Source: CAYSHJ01 sp964589725 (lineage in GTDB: Bacteria; Planctomycetota; Planctomycetia; Planctomycetales; Planctomycetaceae). Taken from it: a stretch of 22,287 bases of DNA. A program made the translations under genes and the position numbers. Of the stretch, positions 15,252 to 22,287 are shown in pieces. The notes beneath the pieces are model-generated. The model made no database searches and was not told where the DNA came from. It worked only from the letters and a program-made list of their open reading frames with translations. Where the stretch lies: the NCBI GenBank assembly GCA_964589725.1, contig CAZPUJ010000330.1, forward strand, positions 1 to 22,287. Direction: 5' to 3'. Position 1 is the first letter of the stretch; every line of letters starts with the position of its first letter.

Positions 15252-15623
15252 AAGGCAGTCCTTTCGCAGGTGATGGATCAGGCTGGCGTCATGGGACACT
15301 TCCGAACACTGCCAGCATTCGTGAAGGTTGAGGAAGAAAACTTGAGACGCGGTTACGCGGGTTGCGTAGAATTCCAGCGTGTCGTCCGGCGACTGGCAAA
15401 GCATAAGCGGCAGCGCGCCACCCCCGCAAATCAGACACCGTTGGCAAAGGCCGCAAAGTCTGCCTGTCGTTTGAATGCCCTTGTCATTTTTGGAAATCCA
15501 AGTTTCGGTCTGTCGCGCCGGCTGACGATTACCCTATGACGACCATGACAGCGATTTAACAAACAAGAGCGGACTGTGGCCGGACGGAACCCCCCAACGG
15601 CGTAGCGAGAAGGAGTTCGAGTG
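15252..15623. other. Divergent intergenic region between ThuA and csrA genes
   Basis: About 370 bases without a supported gene. It must hold the promoters of two divergent genes, but no promoter motif is clear. The last 55 bases before csrA contain four GGA triplets (15571, 15582, 15586 and 15612), the last inside the ribosome binding site. Confidence 0.5.
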
Positions 15624-15833
15624 ATGCTTGTACTGTCGAGACAACGCGACGAGAGCATCATCATTGGTGACAACATCGTCATCACGGTGGTGGATATTCG
15701 TGGTGACAAGGTGCGGTTGGGAATTCAAGCTCCCAAAGAAGTGACCGTCCACCGCCAAGAAGTCTACGAGGCCATCCAACGAGAGAATGCTCTAAAAGCC
15801 GACGCCCCCAAAAACGAGAACGCGACGAGTTAG
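15624..15833 (+). CDS. csrA: Carbon storage regulator CsrA
   Basis: A 69-residue canonical CsrA: MLVLSRQRDESIIIGDNIVI, then VVDIRGDKVRLGIQAPKEVT, then VHRQEVYEAIQREN and a short polar tail, NALKADAPKNENATS. The dimeric RNA-binding protein blocks translation or changes stability of mRNAs with GGA in leader hairpins; the RNA-contacting residues near Arg6 and VHR are intact. In E. coli it represses glycogen synthesis. AAGGAG at 15610-15615 precedes both the ATG (eight bases) and an adjacent in-frame GTG at 15621 (five bases). The ATG is preferred because MLVLSR is the family N-terminus. It is monocistronic, ended by a strong terminator. No fliW or flagellar gene is beside it. Confidence 0.95.
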   Translation: MLVLSRQRDESIIIGDNIVITVVDIRGDKVRLGIQAPKEVTVHRQEVYEAIQRENALKADAPKNENATS

Positions 15834-15862
15834 CCTCCGTCGGAGTTTGAATCCATCAACAC

Positions 15863-15909
15863 AGCCCGGCAGAGTGCGATGATCTTGCACTCTGCCGTGG
15901 CTTTTTTTT
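15863..15909 (+). terminator. Intrinsic terminator after csrA
   Basis: A perfect 11-base stem (CGGCAGAGTGC at 15867-15877, GCACTCTGCCG at 15887-15897) with a nine-base loop. It can be extended by AGCC/GGCT with one bulged T and is followed by eight T residues (15902-15909). It lies 30 bases after the csrA stop. The T-run is on the plus strand only, so it serves csrA and not the convergent gene. Confidence 0.95.
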
Positions 15910-15953
15910 GTTGCGCGGCCACACGCCACAAGCGAGCCGCCTGCACGTTGGCC

Positions 15954-18900
15954 TCAGTTACGAGTCTCATCGGCCAACTCCAACAGCAAGCGGTCGTTCA
16001 ACTCCCCAGCTCCCGCCGCCGCGCGCTTGGCGAGAACGCGGCTGATCTCGCGCAGTTCCTCGTGTACGCGGCAGGCTTCCGCCAAGAGCCAGTCATCCCA
16101 GATTCGCGTTCGGGTGACTGAACCGGACTTGCCGGACTGTGATTCCCACAGAGTAATCTGTTGCCGACCATGTTGCTCAGCGGCGGACAATTGCTTCTGG
16201 GCGAGTCGAAGCAATGCTTGCAAGACATGCAGCCGATCGCTCGGACGCTTGGCCACCTGCAACTCGACGAACTGAGCCAACTCGGACAGTCGATCGGCGG
16301 CTTGCGCGGCCTCGACGAGTAGATGGCCGGTCGAGATCAGACGCCAATCAGCCACGCCGGCCTCTTCGGACTTCGGATTTCGGACTTCGGATTTCGCGCT
16401 CCCCGTCAGCAATCTCAACGAGGTTCGGCCGTCGTCGAGAAAAGACCACGAACGCCAGAGCAAGTACCGTTCGCTGGCCGGTTTCGACCGGAGTCGTTCT
16501 TCGATCAGCACCAGCGCCGGGCCCGGGTTTTCGTCCGGATACTTGTCCGGCCAACGAGCGTCGGCGACGTGGCCAAGCAAGTCGAGCGACTCGCGTTCCA
16601 GTCCGGCCGCGGCATAGTCGCGCGCGATTGCGAGCAGTTCCAAACGTCGCAGATGCTGACTGTCCATCGCGCCGACGCCGGACCAGACTTGGTCCATGTG
16701 GCGCAAATGAGCCGCGATGGTCTCTTTCGCTTTGTCCGTTTGCTGCTGATCGAGCTGATGTTTCGCCTGCCATCGACGGAGATCGGCCAGCGGATGCTCG
16801 TCGCGCGGGTAGGCGTTGCTGATCGGCGCGATCCATTGCTCGAACAGCTTGGCGACTTGCTCGCGTCGTTCGGTCAACGGTGCGAGCAATGACACGATCT
16901 GAACGGCGATGCGGCCGAACTGAACCGTCGGTTTCGACCACTCATGGTGTGCGAGCTTCGTCAGTTCAGCATCCAGCCGTTGATCGTCGTTCGTCTGCTT
17001 CGCGAGCAACAAATGAATCAGTCGCAATGCGATCGGGTTGCTGGCGGTCTTCTCGCGCTCGGCCAGTCGCCGCGTGAGCACGTCGATGTGATTCTCGGCA
17101 ACTGCCAACTCGACAAGCCGGAGAGCGAGGCTCTTCGGCACTATTCCTAGGCGAGCGGGGGGCGTTAGCCCCCCGGTTCGTGGAACAGTATTAGACGATG
17201 TCGTTGAATCGCTCGTGCCAACCGGGGGGCTAACGCCCCCCGCTCGCCTGACGGCATTTGAAGAGACAGCGAACACGAACACTTCCTCCGGCCGACTGGC
17301 AGGCAGCACGCATTCGAGCAGCGTTGCGAAGATCACATCGGCGGCGACCCCCTTCGCTCGCCATTCGGGTTCCAGAGTTTCCCACGTCGCGAGGATGTCT
17401 TCGGCGACGCCGATCGACGTCATGAAATTAGCATCGAGATCCAACTTGCCGCGTGCCGTTCCGGTGACACCGCTGTCATTCAAAGACTGCGCGCGGTACG
17501 GTGCCGACTTCGGCCAGTTGACCGCGTCGCGGAAAATGGCCAGCGAAAGATCGGGCATCTCGGCATTGAGCGTCAGGCGGCAGAGGTCGCGGGCGAGGTG
17601 CATGCGAGTGCTCGGCCAGTTGGCGGACCAGACGAATTGCCGACCCAGCAGCATCGGTACGATTTCGTCGGCCGAGTGCCGACGGAGGACGTCCTCGGCC
17701 AACCGCGTCCAAAGCTTGCCGGTGAGATCCTTGTTACCAGACTTGAGTGCCAGTTCGCCACGCTCACGCAGGATCGCCCATTGGAAGCGCGGGTCGAAGT
17801 GCAGCGCGGCCGATTCGGTCGCAAGTTCCGCGAGTTCTTGGCCAAGCCTTTGATTTTCCTCGCGAACGAGACATTCGCGCGCGACGAGCCACAGGCCGAG
17901 TTGCGGATGAAAGCCCGGCGGCGCGATGCGCTGCCGCTCGGATTTCAGGTGCGACTTCGCGACATCGACCAGTCGCGGCACCGCCGTTCGCTCGGAGTTC
18001 GATTCAGGAGCGACGAGTTCGGTCAGCGACGCCAGGGTGGCGAGCGACAAATCGCCTCGCGAATCTGGCGAGCGGGCGAGCGTCAGCCCCGGGACGTCCT
18101 TCGACTTTCGCGGATCGTCCGGGGGCTGACGCCCCTCGGCTCGCCTGAGTTCAGTGGTCCACTTCGCCCACAGGTCTTTGTCTTTCGCGGTCTCTTTCAG
18201 CAGCGAGACGAACGGGCTATCGAGGCGCAGGTTCGTCAGCGAATCGCCGGTGACGTGCGGAAGGAGGTCGATGGCCACGCGCGACGCAGACGGCCGCTGG
18301 CGAGCGGGGGGCGTCAGCCCCCCGGTTGGTGGATCGGCCGGAGATGTCGTCGGGAAAGCGTTCACCTCAACCGGGGGGCTAACGCCCCCCGCTCGCCGAA
18401 TCGAATAGTTGAGAGTCGATTGATTGAGGATCGCCGTTAGCATCTGCGGCTTGATGGCCACTCGCGCGTTGGCGAAGCGGTGTTCAAGTTGTTCGAGCCC
18501 AGTGCCTCCGTCGCTGTTGTTCGCGCTGGACTGTTGTGAGCGAGTGATCATGGCTTGGGCCAGGCGGGCGGCGACGTAGGGTTGGTGAATCTCGGCGGTG
18601 ATCTTCGCCGCCTCGACGAACAGTGGGCTGCCGGCTTGGCGAGTCAGCTCGGCCGGATCGTCCAACCCCGCCAACATCCGGTTCACGATCCGCACCGCCA
18701 GTTGCTGCATCACCGGTTCTTTGCCAAACCAGTGACAGTGTTCGAGAACCGTCTCGGTGTCCAATGAAAGTTCGTAAAACTCCGCAGCGGCCTCGAACTC
18801 ACTGTGTCGAGCCAGTTCAACGCCGATCATGCAAGGCAACAGCGGCAGACTTGGGAGTTGCTCTGGATCACGGCGGATGGCTTCCGCTTCGATCAACGTT

Positions 18901-21900
18901 CGCAAGTGCTTCTTGGCAACATCCGCTTGATCTTGCTGCAGCCGAATTAGTCCGAGCACGACGTTGCCGCTGACTCTCCAATTGGGATGGGCCTCTTGTG
19001 CGGCACGAACCGTCTCGACCAACTCGTCAAGTTTTCCGAGTTGCGAAGCAAGTTCGATGGTACGTCCCGCAATCGAATCAATCTGTTTCCCACTGTGAAT
19101 TCGCATCACATCGATACCATAAGCCCAGCTTTTCAACTCAGATCCGGGCACAAGCAGTTCGCGCGCGATTGGCCAAATTTCTTCCTGCTGCCAGACCGTT
19201 TCGCTCACGGTCAATAATCGAGCCGCGAGCATCGGCCGGAAGTCCGGCGCTTCGCGGAAGGCTTTCTTGAACAGGCGAATCATGAGTTTCGCTTGGATCG
19301 GCGGGCCTTCGAGGCGGGTGACAATGCGGCTGAAGAGTTCGATGCGCTGCTGGTCGTTCACCGCCAGCTTCGACTTCAGCACGATGCGAGCCAGCTCTTC
19401 GGTATCGCCGAGTTTCGACAGGATTTGTTCCGCCTCGAACAGCACCTGAGCGGTTGCATTGGGCAGGCGTTCGATGGCGAACAGGAAGTGCGGTCCCGCG
19501 AGCTGCGCTTTGCCGGCCGAGACCAACGCTCGCGCGAGCGTCAGACGAAACTGCGGGTCGGAAGCGTCGCTGTCGGCCAGACGGTCGAGAAGTCGTGCGA
19601 TCTTTTCATTCGCTCCGCCGTTTGTAGTCCCGCCTTGAGGCGGAATCTCGGCCGCATACAGCTCGGCCAGTTGCCCGACCAACCGCAACGATTGCGGCGA
19701 ACGATCAAACTGTTTCTCCGCCTGCTCGATGAAAGGTCCCAATCGTCCGGCGGAAGCCAACGTCTCCAACGCCTTCTTCCGCGCCTGCTGAGTGACCGGC
19801 AAGAATTGACTCGATGGCTGAGTTCCCGCTCCCGTTGCCCCGCCCGCAGTTGCTGCGAGTCCCGCCGGATGAGTCCGCAACAGAATCTGCTCGGCGATTT
19901 CAGCCGCCTCATTCGGCTTGTTCTCTTTCAACCGCTGTTCCAGCAACGCCAGTAGCGAGCCGACATCATTCCCAAACCGCTGCGGACCACGCCGCCGAAT
20001 TGCCTCGGCTTGCTCGTGCAGCCCTAAGCCTGACAACGTGGCCGCCAGTTGCAACTCCTCCTGAGGCTCCAACCGCATCCCAAACAATCGCTCGGCCGCC
20101 ACGTGAAGACGCTCGACGTTGTTCGATTTGACCGCCAATTGCACGGCCCGCTGCTCAATGTCTTTTCGCAGCCGACCGTCGTTCGTCTCGATGCGATCGA
20201 CAAGTTCCAGCGCTTCGACGAACTTCTTTTTGTGCTGGAAGAAGAACGCGATGTCGCTCTGCAACTCCGAGTTTCGCTCGATTACGTCGAAGAGCTGCCG
20301 CATGACCGGTAACGCCGCATCGTGTTCGTCGCTCCAAACGTGGAGACACGACAACGCCAACAGCGCGAGAGAGTGCTCTCGCGATCGTGGTTCGGCCTTC
20401 GCTACCTTCGCCTGCCAATGTTCGCACAACGCGGCCGACCACTTCTGTTGAGCCGCGATCGCGTGTGCCTGAAACAATACGCGCAGCACTGCGGAATCCA
20501 GATCGTCGGTGATCGTGGGAAAGTCGACCGTGCATGGCGACCACCGTTCAGCCGTCTGCCAAACGAGCCAACCTTGTCCCGAATTGGCAATCGACGCGGC
20601 TTGAGCCAGAGTCAGTGTCGATCCCGCGACGGTCAGCGGCTGCAATGATGAGGGGCTTCGCAGGATGTAAACCAGGCGAGTCGCGAACCCATTCGACCTT
20701 CGCGGCAATTGCGGATGTGAAAGCGGCCCCCAAATGTCGTCGAGGAGTTTCAGCACACGCTCCTGCGACTGGCCGGCCGGAAGCGCTCGCTGAACCATCA
20801 ACTGCTGCACCCACCACGCCACGAATTCCGGATTGCCCGGCCGAAATACGGACTTCCGAAGCGCTGCGATTCCGGGAGTGGCTTCGACCGCTTGAACATA
20901 CTTTGACAGAAGCCGCAGCACTTCATTGTTTTCATTTCGCTCTGCGGCGTGTCGAATGAGCCATCCCAAGATGTTTGGATTCGGGCTGGTCTCCTCAATC
21001 TCTTTGAATAATGCGGCCAGCCTCTCGCGTTGCGAAGCGCGGAGCAGTTCGCGAGTCACCAACTCAGGCAACGCGTAATCAGAGTTCCAATTCAGCACAT
21101 CGTCGTGTTTTAGCAATCGACGCAGTGAAGCAACCAGGCGATCAATGACCGCACCTTCGAGTGGATCGCCCCGGAGTTTGGGTTCTGGTCCGTACAAGTT
21201 TCCGGTTTCTTCCGCGCGCAGGAACGCCAATGCTCGCACTGTCAGCCAATGGACGACCGGGTCGTCCGGAGCCGCCTCTTGCAAGGCGAGGCAGGCTTGG
21301 AAGAGCGGTTCATTGGGACCGGCGAACGACAGCCACCAGTAAACCTCGTCCCATCGTCGGCGAAGTTCCGTGTCGTCGGTCGAGTCCCACGGAACTCGCG
21401 GACGGAATTTATCGCCAATCCGTCGATAATCATGCAGTCCGTGAACTCCCACCATCAACCGGCCGTCGATGGCAATTCGACGTGCTTCGCCAAAATCGAC
21501 CATCGGCAATTCTGGCATTCGCATTCGTCGGCGAAGTCGCTCAACCCGATCGAACAAAGATGACTTCGTCGTTGTGTTGGGAACGAGGATGCTTGGCGTG
21601 TCATCGGACACTGGCAGCTTGAGAATCTCGTTCCGCACGACGAGGGCTTTGTCCACTTCACCGATTGCCACCAATGCGAACGCCCGACGAACGAGAAATT
21701 CCCAATTCTGTGGCTCACGATCCAACCAGGACTGCGCGAGCGTCGACGCCAGTCGCAATGTTTTCTTCTCTTTCTGTCCATCTGCTGTCGCGAGCAGCCG
21801 GTCGATTTCCTTGAGCACCTTGGCTGGGTCGCGTTCGGAATCGAGCCAGCGGGTGGCGAGGGTGTCGGCTTCGGAGTCGCGGCCGGCTCGGCGGAGCAGC

Positions 21901-22287
21901 ACCACCAGGTGTTCGTCGGCCTCACGCGAACGAGTGACGCCAAGCAAGCGGCGTTGATGAGCGATCGCCGCTTCGAGGTCACCGGTGGCTTCACTCAACG
22001 ACGTCAATCGTCTCAGCAAGTCAGGATCACGCGGGCTCTGGGGCAGCAGACGCTCCAATTCACGGCGCGCTTGACCGGTGTCGCCGGCTTGTTCGTGGAC
22101 TTGGACCAGACAGAGTGTCGCGTCACGCGACAACTTCGGCTCTTGCCGCAGGCGAATCAGTCGTTGAGTCAGCTTGTCGAACTCGCCGGGGACGACGGCG
22201 AGTTCAGTCAGCTTGCGAATCACTTCGAGCCGGTCGTCGAGTTTGCTCGACTTCTCGAACACGCGCCACAAGGCCTCGCGCGCCTCA
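15954..22287 (-). CDS. Giant TPR-like repeat protein (N-terminus outside window)
   Basis: At least 2110 residues are visible. The frame is open to the right edge (a TTG at 22271 is not the start, since EARE-AL precedes it), so the gene is 5'-partial. The N-terminal visible part has clear TPR-like helical hairpins: CLVQVHEQAGDTGQARRELE, RLLPQSPRDPDLLRRLTSLS, EATGDLEAAIAHQRRLL, and further on FLVRRAFALVAIGEVDKALV. Later parts keep the helical, Ala/Leu-rich style (e.g. ELAATLSGLGLHEQ-like stretches) but the repeat consensus fades. No enzyme motif or membrane segment is seen in the window. TPR scaffolds bind proteins; the partner is unknown. The gene holds at least three palindromic insertions (17150-17248, 18067-18145, 18299-18397) and two smaller repeats, all in frame. 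It converges on csrA. Confidence 0.85.
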   Translation of the reverse strand, partial: EAREALWRVFEKSSKLDDRLEVIRKLTELAVVPGEFDKLTQRLIRLRQEPKLSRDATLCLVQVHEQAGDTGQARRELERLLPQSPRDPDLLRRLTSLSEATGDLEAAIAHQRRLLGVTRSREADEHLVVLLRRAGRDSEADTLATRWLDSERDPAKVLKEIDRLLATADGQKEKKTLRLASTLAQSWLDREPQNWEFLVRRAFALVAIGEVDKALVVRNEILKLPVSDDTPSILVPNTTTKSSLFDRVERLRRRMRMPELPMVDFGEARRIAIDGRLMVGVHGLHDYRRIGDKFRPRVPWDSTDDTELRRRWDEVYWWLSFAGPNEPLFQACLALQEAAPDDPVVHWLTVRALAFLRAEETGNLYGPEPKLRGDPLEGAVIDRLVASLRRLLKHDDVLNWNSDYALPELVTRELLRASQRERLAALFKEIEETSPNPNILGWLIRHAAERNENNEVLRLLSKYVQAVEATPGIAALRKSVFRPGNPEFVAWWVQQLMVQRALPAGQSQERVLKLLDDIWGPLSHPQLPRRSNGFATRLVYILRSPSSLQPLTVAGSTLTLAQAASIANSGQGWLVWQTAERWSPCTVDFPTITDDLDSAVLRVLFQAHAIAAQQKWSAALCEHWQAKVAKAEPRSREHSLALLALSCLHVWSDEHDAALPVMRQLFDVIERNSELQSDIAFFFQHKKKFVEALELVDRIETNDGRLRKDIEQRAVQLAVKSNNVERLHVAAERLFGMRLEPQEELQLAATLSGLGLHEQAEAIRRRGPQRFGNDVGSLLALLEQRLKENKPNEAAEIAEQILLRTHPAGLAATAGGATGAGTQPSSQFLPVTQQARKKALETLASAGRLGPFIEQAEKQFDRSPQSLRLVGQLAELYAAEIPPQGGTTNGGANEKIARLLDRLADSDASDPQFRLTLARALVSAGKAQLAGPHFLFAIERLPNATAQVLFEAEQILSKLGDTEELARIVLKSKLAVNDQQRIELFSRIVTRLEGPPIQAKLMIRLFKKAFREAPDFRPMLAARLLTVSETVWQQEEIWPIARELLVPGSELKSWAYGIDVMRIHSGKQIDSIAGRTIELASQLGKLDELVETVRAAQEAHPNWRVSGNVVLGLIRLQQDQADVAKKHLRTLIEAEAIRRDPEQLPSLPLLPCMIGVELARHSEFEAAAEFYELSLDTETVLEHCHWFGKEPVMQQLAVRIVNRMLAGLDDPAELTRQAGSPLFVEAAKITAEIHQPYVAARLAQAMITRSQQSSANNSDGGTGLEQLEHRFANARVAIKPQMLTAILNQSTLNYSIRRAGGVSPPVEVNAFPTTSPADPPTGGLTPPARQRPSASRVAIDLLPHVTGDSLTNLRLDSPFVSLLKETAKDKDLWAKWTTELRRAEGRQPPDDPRKSKDVPGLTLARSPDSRGDLSLATLASLTELVAPESNSERTAVPRLVDVAKSHLKSERQRIAPPGFHPQLGLWLVARECLVREENQRLGQELAELATESAALHFDPRFQWAILRERGELALKSGNKDLTGKLWTRLAEDVLRRHSADEIVPMLLGRQFVWSANWPSTRMHLARDLCRLTLNAEMPDLSLAIFRDAVNWPKSAPYRAQSLNDSGVTGTARGKLDLDANFMTSIGVAEDILATWETLEPEWRAKGVAADVIFATLLECVLPASRPEEVFVFAVSSNAVRRAGGVSPPVGTSDSTTSSNTVPRTGGLTPPARLGIVPKSLALRLVELAVAENHIDVLTRRLAEREKTASNPIALRLIHLLLAKQTNDDQRLDAELTKLAHHEWSKPTVQFGRIAVQIVSLLAPLTERREQVAKLFEQWIAPISNAYPRDEHPLADLRRWQAKHQLDQQQTDKAKETIAAHLRHMDQVWSGVGAMDSQHLRRLELLAIARDYAAAGLERESLDLLGHVADARWPDKYPDENPGPALVLIEERLRSKPASERYLLWRSWSFLDDGRTSLRLLTGSAKSEVRNPKSEEAGVADWRLISTGHLLVEAAQAADRLSELAQFVELQVAKRPSDRLHVLQALLRLAQKQLSAAEQHGRQQITLWESQSGKSGSVTRTRIWDDWLLAEACRVHEELREISRVLAKRAAAGAGELNDRLLLELADETRN
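16364..16398 (-). repeat. Tandem 14-bp repeat in the giant TPR gene
   Basis: The unit CTTCGGATTTCGGA occurs at 16371-16384 and, with the last bases changed, at 16385-16398. A half unit (CTTCGGA) precedes at 16364-16370. On the coding strand it reads KSEVRNPKSEEAG, a low-complexity insert unlike its surroundings. This resembles dispersed short repeats of planctomycete genomes (recalled, not searched). Confidence 0.6.
17150..17248. repeat. 99-bp palindromic element A inside the TPR gene
   Basis: Two perfectly complementary 29-base arms (17150-17178 and 17220-17248) flank a 41-base spacer. Each arm holds its own stem GGGGGGC-GTTA-GCCCCCC. The element is 99 bases, exactly 33 codons, with no stop in the coding frame. 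On the minus strand it encodes RRAGGVSPP at one end and GGLTPPAR at the other, joined by a Ser/Thr-rich spacer. The arms match those of element B. Confidence 0.9.
18067..18145. repeat. Degenerate palindromic element C inside the TPR gene
   Basis: Imperfect arms (about 18067-18094 and 18118-18145) share the ends GGCGAGC / GCTCGCC and the GCGTCAGCCCC core with elements A and B, but the spacer is only about 23 bases. In frame it reads RRAEGRQPP and GLTLAR, diverged forms of RRAGGVSPP and GLTPPAR. It looks like an older, decaying copy. Confidence 0.7.
18299..18397. repeat. 99-bp palindromic element B inside the TPR gene
   Basis: Arms of 29 bases (18299-18327 and 18369-18397), complementary except for one base (GCGTCAG against GCGTTAG), around a 41-base spacer. 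This is the same architecture and length as element A. The spacer is related to that of A (shared GATGTCGT and GTGGA) but has diverged. The coding strand reads RRAGGVSPPVEV and PPTGGLTPPARQ at the ends, in frame. Confidence 0.9.
19628..19644. repeat. Short palindrome D inside the TPR gene
   Basis: TCCCGCC-TTGA-GGCGGA, with a five-base perfect stem CCGCC/GGCGG. On the coding strand it gives IPPQGGTTNGG, a Pro/Gly/Thr-rich break in a helical region. It looks like a second kind of small dispersed palindrome inserted in frame. Confidence 0.6.

Noticed and set aside
15159..15539. 126-codon plus-strand frame upstream of csrA
   Set aside because: It begins antisense to the ThuA signal peptide, has no ribosome binding site and no domain, and crosses the expected divergent promoter region.
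17150..18397. CRISPR array or attachment sites suggested by the repeated 29-base arms
   Set aside because: The repeats are inverted pairs and not direct repeats with regular spacers, they lie inside an open gene, and no cas gene is present.
17598..18440. 280-codon plus-strand frame inside the giant TPR gene
   Set aside because: Arg-rich antisense shadow; the minus-strand frame is open for over 6 kb.

Overview
The window is GC-rich (lower around 2800-3950) and looks like a chromosomal segment from a planctomycete or a close relative. The grounds are indirect: a ThuA-domain protein with a signal peptide, Uma2-family proteins, paired GH57 enzymes beside glgA, a giant TPR protein, two CsrA-family genes, variable Shine-Dalgarno use, and interspersed GC-rich palindromes that also sit in frame inside a coding sequence. 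No rRNA, tRNA, CRISPR array or IS transposase was seen.

Layout. 1-1472: 227 bases without a convincing gene, then a small ABM-fold monooxygenase-like protein and a sirtuin (Sir2), both on +. 1555-2636: a run of four tiny minus-strand genes. One is a GTG-started 59-codon CsrA-family paralogue (1864-2043) with a very strong ribosome binding site; the others are unrecognised. 2637-4323: a less GC-rich accessory patch with one orphan gene (2975-3745) and the decayed remains of a PIN-toxin/antitoxin pair (3802-4103). 4324-6779: ilvD (branched-chain amino acid synthesis) and a Uma2-family protein. 6785-7112: a small minus-strand acidic protein whose reading frame looks broken just after its likely original start.

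7192-14332 is the metabolic core, a same-strand alpha-glucan block: glgA (glycogen synthase), a GH57 glycosidase, a GalT-family nucleotidyltransferase that starts 2 bases after the preceding stop, and a second GH57 of the 4-alpha-glucanotransferase/amylase type. Together they suggest making and remodelling a glycogen-like polymer. The GalT-like enzyme would join sugar-1-phosphates to nucleotide sugars. A convergent ThuA-domain secreted protein follows (14355-15251, minus).

15624-22287: canonical csrA with a strong intrinsic terminator, then a convergent giant TPR-like gene of more than 2100 codons whose N-terminus lies outside the window. This gene carries two 99-bp elements made of 29-bp inverted repeats around 41-bp spacers, one shorter degenerate copy, and two other small repeats, all read through in frame. 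The points most worth a second look are these in-frame palindromic elements and the small-gene cluster with the diverged CsrA.
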